Assembly (NCBI GenBank): GCA_030248295.1
Contig: JASANH010001470.1
Location: 124,001 to 188,000 of the forward strand
Length of the DNA stretch: 64,000 nt
Direction: 5' to 3'
Source of the DNA: Mesodorylaimus sp. YZB2_4
Lineage: Eukaryota > Nematoda > Enoplea > Dorylaimida > Dorylaimidae
The position numbers and the translations under genes were made by a program. The notes under the pieces were generated by a model. The model worked only from the letters and a program-made list of their open reading frames with translations. It made no database searches and was not told the origin of the DNA. Of the stretch, positions 58,901-64,000 are shown piece by piece. Numbering within the stretch: the first letter of the stretch is position 1; each line of letters opens with the position of its first letter.

Positions 58901-59517
58901 AATTTCGAGGAAAACTTTCGAAATTCCTTTAATCCAGCTTCCGTATAGAACGTGATTTCACTCCTATCAAGCTCCTTCGACTCTACAAAATTGAAATCTC
59001 CTATACAGACAGCCGCATCGTGATACCTGAATCTTTGTAAGGCCTTTTCTAGCAAAGATTCGAAAAAAGATTTTCTCGGAGATTCCTGAGTTGGAGCATA
59101 CACACCGCACAAAAGGAATATCCAATTCTCATACTTGGCAGTCAGAAATAAGGCACGCCCCTCAATACTAGTCAATCGATTGATATCCGAAAATAATGAC
59201 CCATGACTTATGAGCAAACATACTCCAGCACTAAACTCGTCAGAAAAAGAATGAAAAATTTTGAATTTTGCAACGAAGACATTATCAAAATATGCAGATT
59301 CCCTCTTATTTCTGAAATGCGTTTCCTGAATGCAGACAACTGAATATGAATTTAAAAAATTAAAAAAGGATAAGGTCTTGATTTGTTTATCTCTCAATCC
59401 TGCCGCATTCAAAGTTGCGAAAGACACTCTATTATTCCCTATTTCACAAAAAAGATAAATAAAAAGGAAGAGAAAAACAAAGGGCCAAAGCGAAGCTTGG
59501 TGCCAAACAGAGATCAA
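55906..59517 (-). pseudogene. LINE ORF2: APE endonuclease + reverse transcriptase, one stop
   Basis: Read on the minus strand the frame covers 1203 codons, interrupted only by TAA at 57405-57403. The apurinic-type endonuclease has its key motifs: LNAAGLRD, QETHF, GVYAPT, IGDFNFV and LSDHKIFEV. The RT has LTMLNVDYKIL, QTCSVPGRDI, LSVDHMSAFD, GIRQGCPLSALL and YADDTNF, so the catalytic Asp residues are kept. The C-terminal part has a CKYC...HVFVEC zinc-like motif typical of L1/Tx1-type ORF2. The stop sits just after RQGCPLSALL, so RT would be truncated before YADD. No ATG opens the frame; the earliest codons overlap the ORF1 stop, suggesting reinitiation or frameshifting if translated. The single defect suggests a young copy. 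Confidence 0.9.
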
Positions 59518-60956
59518 CAGTTGGACGCAAAGTCCTTGCTCACCTTACGCCGACTCTGGTGCTGATCGTCCATGCTCAATTCGCTGCTTGTGCTGTGCGG
59601 CCTTTTGCCTCGTTCGTCCGGTTGGTTCTGATTTTGCTGTGAATCCTTGATCTCCGCTGCGTATTCCAAAGATGCCATCATTTTATCCCGTAAGTTAGTG
59701 AGAAGTTTACCAAACTCGTTCGCACCTTTCCACATCGTTGGATCGTTGATATTAGGATCGTCGCATTGCAAACCGACTCCCCATCGGATGTCATTCGGGT
59801 TGCCCTCGACCAAAACCATTGGCGCGGTTCCAAACAAATACTTTCGCAGGTTAGGATTCTGCTCGTACTTTTTCTCATTACCAATCAGTAGCTTCTTTTT
59901 AGCGAAATCCATCCAATCTCCGAGTTTTTCTTGATCCCATTCAACTCCCTCGCCGAGTTTCTTTGCGTCAGCTGCTGTTTTAGCTCTCATGATCTTTTTT
60001 TCCGCTGCTTTATCGCCATCAGCAAACGCTTTTTCTTTGAACAGGAAATGTTCAGTGGATGAGTATTCTTTTCCATCGATCTTTATCGTGCATGCGTAGT
60101 GATTCGATAACGGGCTGTCCTTCGAAAAGAAAGGCAATACCCGCTGCTTCGAAGACACTGATGGCCTTCGAATCATTGGCTGTTCGCCAGTTAACGTGAT
60201 CAAGGGCGGAAAATCGCTTTCATTTGCTGATGCCACGATGTTCGTTGTAGTCGACAATGTTGCTTTCTGGAGAAATCCGCCACCACGTGATCCACTTGCC
60301 ATTGCTGCATATGACCCAGGATTTGGAGCCGACAGGTAACAATCTTTCGCCACGTGTCCCTTGTTCTTACACTTGAAACACCAGGTTGCCATGCCATAAT
60401 ACCATATTTGAATTGGAAATAACCTTTTCTGTCTCGCTGTTTTGAAAACGAGAAAACCAGGAATTTCTTTGTTTTCATCCACTGTGACCACAACTGATCT
60501 CCCACCGTTTCTTATTTCGGTTTCCTTCCAGCATAGCCATCGAAAATCAGAGGAAACAGTCATCCCATTTTCTTTCAGCCATTTTGTCACTTCATGCTGA
60601 TCGATTTCGTATGGGATTCCAAACAGATGGATCGTTCTCTTGATCTTTGGTACGTACGCTCTTGGTATTTCCAGATCCACTCGCAAGTTAAAAATCGATA
60701 GCTTTTCCCTGACCACAAAATCACGTGCTTCTTTCGAGACGAATTTCAACTCAATTGAGTTCCGCAGTCGATTCCCAAAGAGCGGCTGCTTCTCTTTCGT
60801 ATTTTCCTTCCAAATTGCTGCCATAATTTCGTTTTCGGGTTTGTCCAACAGATGGTTCGACTCCAATGAAATATATGCATACAAGTTATCTTCACCAAAT
60901 TTCCTTGTTATGCTTCCTTGTACGTCACCAGTATCCATTGCTGCGCTCGTTTCCAT
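59514..60956 (-). CDS. LINE ORF1: RRM-like, CCHC zinc knuckle and NADAR domain
   Basis: An intact 480-aa frame. Residues about 65-185 have an RRM-like pattern (TIHLFGIPYEIDQHEVTKWL) seen in ORF1 of Tx1/L1-type elements. A CCHC knuckle follows at 193-206 (CFKCKNKGHVAKDC). Residues about 274-428 match the NADAR (YbiA/DUF1768) fold: FFSKDSPLSNHY, YSSTEHFLFKEKAF, AKKLGEGVEW, EQNPNLRKYLFGTAP, NDIRWGVGL and MWKGANEFGKLL. The conserved SxEH Glu/His and the D-x-x-WG motif are present. Characterised NADAR proteins act on ADP-ribose-type compounds or cleave N-glycosidic bonds, for example in riboflavin intermediates. What the domain does for a retrotransposon is unknown. The frame is free of stops over the whole domain, which argues for selection or recent activity. 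Confidence 0.85.
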   Translation of the reverse strand: METSAAMDTGDVQGSITRKFGEDNLYAYISLESNHLLDKPENEIMAAIWKENTKEKQPLFGNRLRNSIELKFVSKEARDFVVREKLSIFNLRVDLEIPRAYVPKIKRTIHLFGIPYEIDQHEVTKWLKENGMTVSSDFRWLCWKETEIRNGGRSVVVTVDENKEIPGFLVFKTARQKRLFPIQIWYYGMATWCFKCKNKGHVAKDCYLSAPNPGSYAAMASGSRGGGFLQKATLSTTTNIVASANESDFPPLITLTGEQPMIRRPSVSSKQRVLPFFSKDSPLSNHYACTIKIDGKEYSSTEHFLFKEKAFADGDKAAEKKIMRAKTAADAKKLGEGVEWDQEKLGDWMDFAKKKLLIGNEKKYEQNPNLRKYLFGTAPMVLVEGNPNDIRWGVGLQCDDPNINDPTMWKGANEFGKLLTNLRDKMMASLEYAAEIKDSQQNQNQPDERGKRPHSTSSELSMDDQHQSRRKVSKDFASNC

Positions 60957-61285
60957 CTCTCGCTTATGCCACTTTTCGCCTCACCAAGGCTAATTGTGAG
61001 ATAAGCTGATCGAAGGAGAGGATATCAGCACCTTTTCACTAGTTGTCCAGCATAGATCGATATTAGAGAAAGAAAAAGAAACTAGCAGAACCAGTTTTCG
61101 TATTATCCTACACACTAGCCTCAGAGGAAGAGTAGGCCCGACTTGACACGGCGCCTGCCTGAAACAACGCTAAAATGCTAAACATGCCAAGAATGCCAAG
61201 AATGCGTAACAAAATGGTAAAAAATCTTACGTGCCTGCGCATCATATTCGAATCTCTGTATCCTACTGTAAGGTTTCCTCAATGC

Positions 61286-61400
61286 ATTGCCGCTCACCAA
61301 TGGTGTCGCTCATTTAAGCCACATTGACCTGGGTCATCTCTTACACACTGTCGCTCGCCAATGTTGTCGCTCGCCCATGGTGTCGCTCACCCATGGTTGA
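61286..61400. repeat. Inverted partner of the 55.3-kb repeat, with GTCGCTC units
   Basis: GCCGCTCACCAATGGTG, AAGCCACATTGACCTGGGTC and TACACACTG are the inverse of 55317-55392. Here the GTCGCTC(A/G)CCCATGG unit is additionally repeated (61350-61395). The two copies flank the LINE at a distance of about 6 kb. Confidence 0.7.
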
Positions 61401-62640
61401 ACCATTGTGGCAACACCAAGAAAGTTAGTTGGGGCTGTAGAAACAAAGGCCCAATGAACAAATGGGAAAAAAGGGCAAGCACAGGTCAAATGGGGGTATA
61501 TCCAAGAACGGTTCTGTACGGAAAGGTCGAAAAAACAGTGCTGCACTAGAGTATATAAGGTTTCCTCAACGGAGCAATGAGCAGATGATCAATTCCTCGA
61601 TTGTGCACTGCGCTCTTGTATTATGCCTGGCAGAGTCAATGTGCCCGTCCGGCGATATCCGAACATGGCCGAGATTTCGCTCGCTTGTCAAACTGAAACT
61701 TCGCCGAGGAAAAGCGGCTGCTCTGATTTGGATCTGATGCTCATGTCAGTCTATACTGTACTTATGATCAATGATGGATCTCGTTCGTTTGCTGCAAGCG
61801 ATATTTCGAGAATCCGAAGCAGGTATATATAAATGCCTGGCATGATCGCAGCCGCGGATCCCTGTTTTACTTGGGACTTGGGAGAACATTGGTTTAATCC
61901 TTCCGACCTCGCACATCTGATGAGCAGAACATGTTCAATATTGTTTTTTAATCTCGCTCCCACATACTGTATGTACCGAACCTTGAACTCTTCACCCCCG
62001 TCCCCCCCCCCCCCCCCCCCCACGTGCGCGCATACGTAAGTTCACTTTGACTGACTCACCTGATTCACTTGAACAGACAGGCCGCGGTGCGCATTTATTG
62101 CTTGCTAGTCTATAGTAGTTAGCTGATTTTGCGTCTGTTTAAACTCTTATGCGCCAGCCTCTTCAGGCATGAAATTTACGGTGCAAGCAATTGGGCTTCA
62201 AACTGAAACTTATAGACACAAAAATATCTATATTTCCTGCGTTTTGTCGTGAAATCATGTCAAAAGACGAGGGATACGCGCGCACAAATTGCCCATATGA
62301 AAACCAATATGGAAAAGAGGGTTGTCCAAGTGAATTCAACATGGAAATTGCTCAATTCTACAACCGAGTGTACGCTATGGGTCTAGCATGCATGAAAATC
62401 CATTCTATCCGCATGGAGTATAACTTCTCTGACAAACAGTATATTCTGCAGGACTGTAATAATTAGCATCATCCGTGCAACAAACCAAGCTAGAGTGAAA
62501 ATGAAGCAAGTCAAAAAGTGAAGCTTCCATTTCGACAGATCGCTCTTGCTCCCTCTAAGAGCAACTGTTCGAGCGACATTTGTTTTATCGTGGATTATTA
62601 TTGATGCCGGTAAAGTCACGGCCGGATGGGCTCTATGCAG
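61401..62640. other. Mostly non-coding; one weak small ORF
   Basis: A C homopolymer lies at about 62004-62020. A plus-strand frame with ATG at about 62257 encodes MSKDEGYARTNCPY... ending at a stop near 62466 (about 69 residues, four Cys). It has no recognised domain and could be a stray exon or chance. Nothing else is supported. Confidence 0.3.
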
Positions 62641-63520
62641 CATGTTTTGGTTCGGTTTCTGTTATAAACCTTTTGGTTCGGCTCAATTTTTTGGTTCGAG
62701 AGCACTGGGTTTTTCCAGTGCAATTTAGCCTCAGCTTAGACCATTACTTGTGATATTTTTCCTCCACAAAACATTCTGCAAAGCAAATCGCCATCATAGA
62801 AAATTCAAGCAAGCCACATTTTACGCTGAGTAATTATATGAGTTCAGATCAATCAGTACGTTCGCGCGTAAGCACACCTTCATTGCAACTAGGCTGGGAT
62901 TTGAATCGAGCGAGCTAATTGTAAGTGTGACCAGGTCTGCAACGCAATAATACCTCAGATGCAGGTTCCGATTGCCCTAAAACTCAACTTCCCAAAAAGT
63001 GCAAAGAAGGCTTTTCGAAAAAACCGCTTCCTAGACACCGAACAATATTCTAAGCGAGCCATTATGGCGCATTTGAATGCCATATCAGTATTCAAAGGCG
63101 TGAAAAACTTCAAATGCTTCAGCAAGATCCACCCAGCTTCTCATGATGGAAAACACTCTTTGAATCAACGGTTGTCGAGAGAGCTAAGACAAATTGCCAG
63201 AATCTAAAGATGCCCTAAAAATGCCCTAGAAATCTCAGATTGCCCTATAAGTGTCCTGCCCAAAAAAGGTGCCCTGACAGGTTACAATTTTCCCAGATTT
63301 ATGCAATTGCCCTGCACATGGCGGCAACATTGCGGCCACTGTTCCGCTGCCTGTGTGCTGCTAGCGTGGGGTAAAGGCTTGTGTATCCATATCTCCAGGG
63401 TTGCGCGACACCAGCTTCTTGGTGCGCCGTGGAACCGAAACAATTTCGATTCGGTGCACCGAACCAAAATTTCGGTTTCACCTCTTCCGGTTTCGAGAAC
63501 CGAGAACCGAACCGATCCGC
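62640..63520. repeat. GGTTCGG-bounded repeat-like segment
   Basis: Repeated GGTTCGG words (62649-62695) face inverted AACCGA words (63416-63515), like the ends of a foldback element of about 870 bp. Between them are a SINE-like B box (minus, about 62888-62904) and several TGCCCTA words (63209-63316). No coding region. Confidence 0.4.
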
Positions 63521-63612
63521 CCGTGGCGATAAAGCTCAACACCGTCCTCGTGGCCTGGTGACCCGCTAGGCGGTGGATGCGTAGTTACAAGTCAGTGTTT
63601 CACTCGCAGTCC

Positions 63613-63721
63613 AGTGAACCGCTTCGTGCTCCGTCAAAGCAAATGCTTATGCGCATTTGCTGCGAAGGAATACAAAGCGGTTCACCACATCAGTAAATAC
63701 GCATATTCGCTGATGTGGTGG
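63613..63721. repeat. Cluster of nested hairpins
   Basis: GTGAACCGCTT (63614-63624) pairs with AAGCGGTTCAC (63675-63685). Inside it AGCAAATGC pairs with GCATTTGCT (63638-63661). Immediately after, CACCACATCAG (63683-63693) pairs with CTGATGTGGTG (63710-63720), overlapping the first stem end by three bases. It looks like the structured end of a mobile element. Confidence 0.65.
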
Positions 63722-64000
63722 TAAAACAAGGCATGAGCGCCCAAAAAACGACTTCACCCTAAAACGTCAAAAATTTATCTGTTGACCCGGCTCGTTTCTC
63801 AGGCGCCTGTCCTAGAAATACGTTGTTCTGATGGCAGCTTGTCTGTTTTTACAAAATCAGCGGTCTTTTTACACAAGAAGAATACTGCGCTCGCTCAGAA
63901 TTCAAAACTGGAACTCTGTGCTCCTGAGACCAGCAGACGAGGTAAAAATGACAACGAGAAATTGGTGGCTCAGGCCTCCTCCCCCAAGTTTTATGCCAAC

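Larger units (their letters stand above)
55860..61020 (-). mobile_element. Near-complete Tx1/L1-like LINE with NADAR-bearing ORF1
   Basis: On the minus strand the element has a short 5' region, ORF1 (60956-59514), ORF2 (59517-55906, one internal stop) and a short 3' UTR. The 3' UTR contains AAATAAATAC and ends in an A-rich tail at about 55860-55890. ORF1 and ORF2 overlap by a few bases in different frames. The 5' boundary (near 61020) and target duplications could not be fixed by eye. A related fragment at 49 kb shows it belongs to a family. The zinc-knuckle ORF1 with an RRM-like N-terminus and an APE endonuclease plus RT in ORF2 place it with L1/Tx1-like non-LTR elements. Confidence 0.85.

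Overview
This is a eukaryotic window and almost certainly from a nematode. The clearest taxonomic marker is a large MLT-10-type moulting protein (minus strand, 12.6-18.7 kb), a family known from nematode cuticle moulting. Genes are split by many short introns (about 50-70 nt) with GTAAGT-like donors and TTTTCAG or TTTTAG acceptors. The low gene density and heavy repeat load fit a large, repeat-rich nematode genome. A clade I (dorylaimid, mermithid or trichinellid-like) worm is possible, but that is only an inference.

Layout. 3.8-8.0 kb (+): a six-exon Salvador-like Hippo-pathway scaffold (two WW domains plus SARAH). 8.77-10.0 kb: a hAT element with 8-bp target duplications, a decayed transposase end and a nested foldback element. 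10.4-11.7 kb: LTR-like, mariner-like and repeat debris. 12.6-18.7 kb (-): a three-exon MLT-10-like gene whose 3.3-kb intron carries a long-inverted-repeat element. 20.1-21.1 kb (+): a rhodopsin-family GPCR. 21.9-22.8 kb (-): a possible LTR-retroelement leader and gag-like ORF. 23.9-38.5 kb (+): a 31-exon type II transmembrane serine protease (TM, SEA, Frizzled, 13 LDLa, SRCR, trypsin, LDLa; 1413 aa as modelled, every phase closing). A retinol-dehydrogenase-like SDR gene lies in one of its introns on the opposite strand. 38.6-45.9 kb: transposon graveyard (FLYWCH/MULE, mariner, foldback repeats). 46.4-47.6 kb (-): a single-exon membrane protein with a VWA-like ectodomain. 48.2-51.8 kb: repeats, a LINE fragment and a broken hAT transposase. 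53.3-55.1 kb (+): a four-exon secreted C-type lectin/PAN protein with two related introns. 55.86-61 kb (-): a near-complete two-ORF LINE whose ORF1 carries a zinc knuckle plus a NADAR (YbiA-like) domain. 61-64 kb: repeats and hairpins.

The host genes form no obvious pathway; they cover growth control, moulting, signalling, proteolysis, steroid/retinoid-type metabolism and a secreted lectin. The most unusual items are the NADAR-bearing LINE ORF1, the SEA-FZ-LDLa-SRCR-trypsin-LDLa protease, and several foldback repeat families (GATC-rich, CTGAA-rich, long-inverted-repeat) that recur across the window. Exon models were built by hand from splice signals, phase and domain continuity; they have no transcript support.
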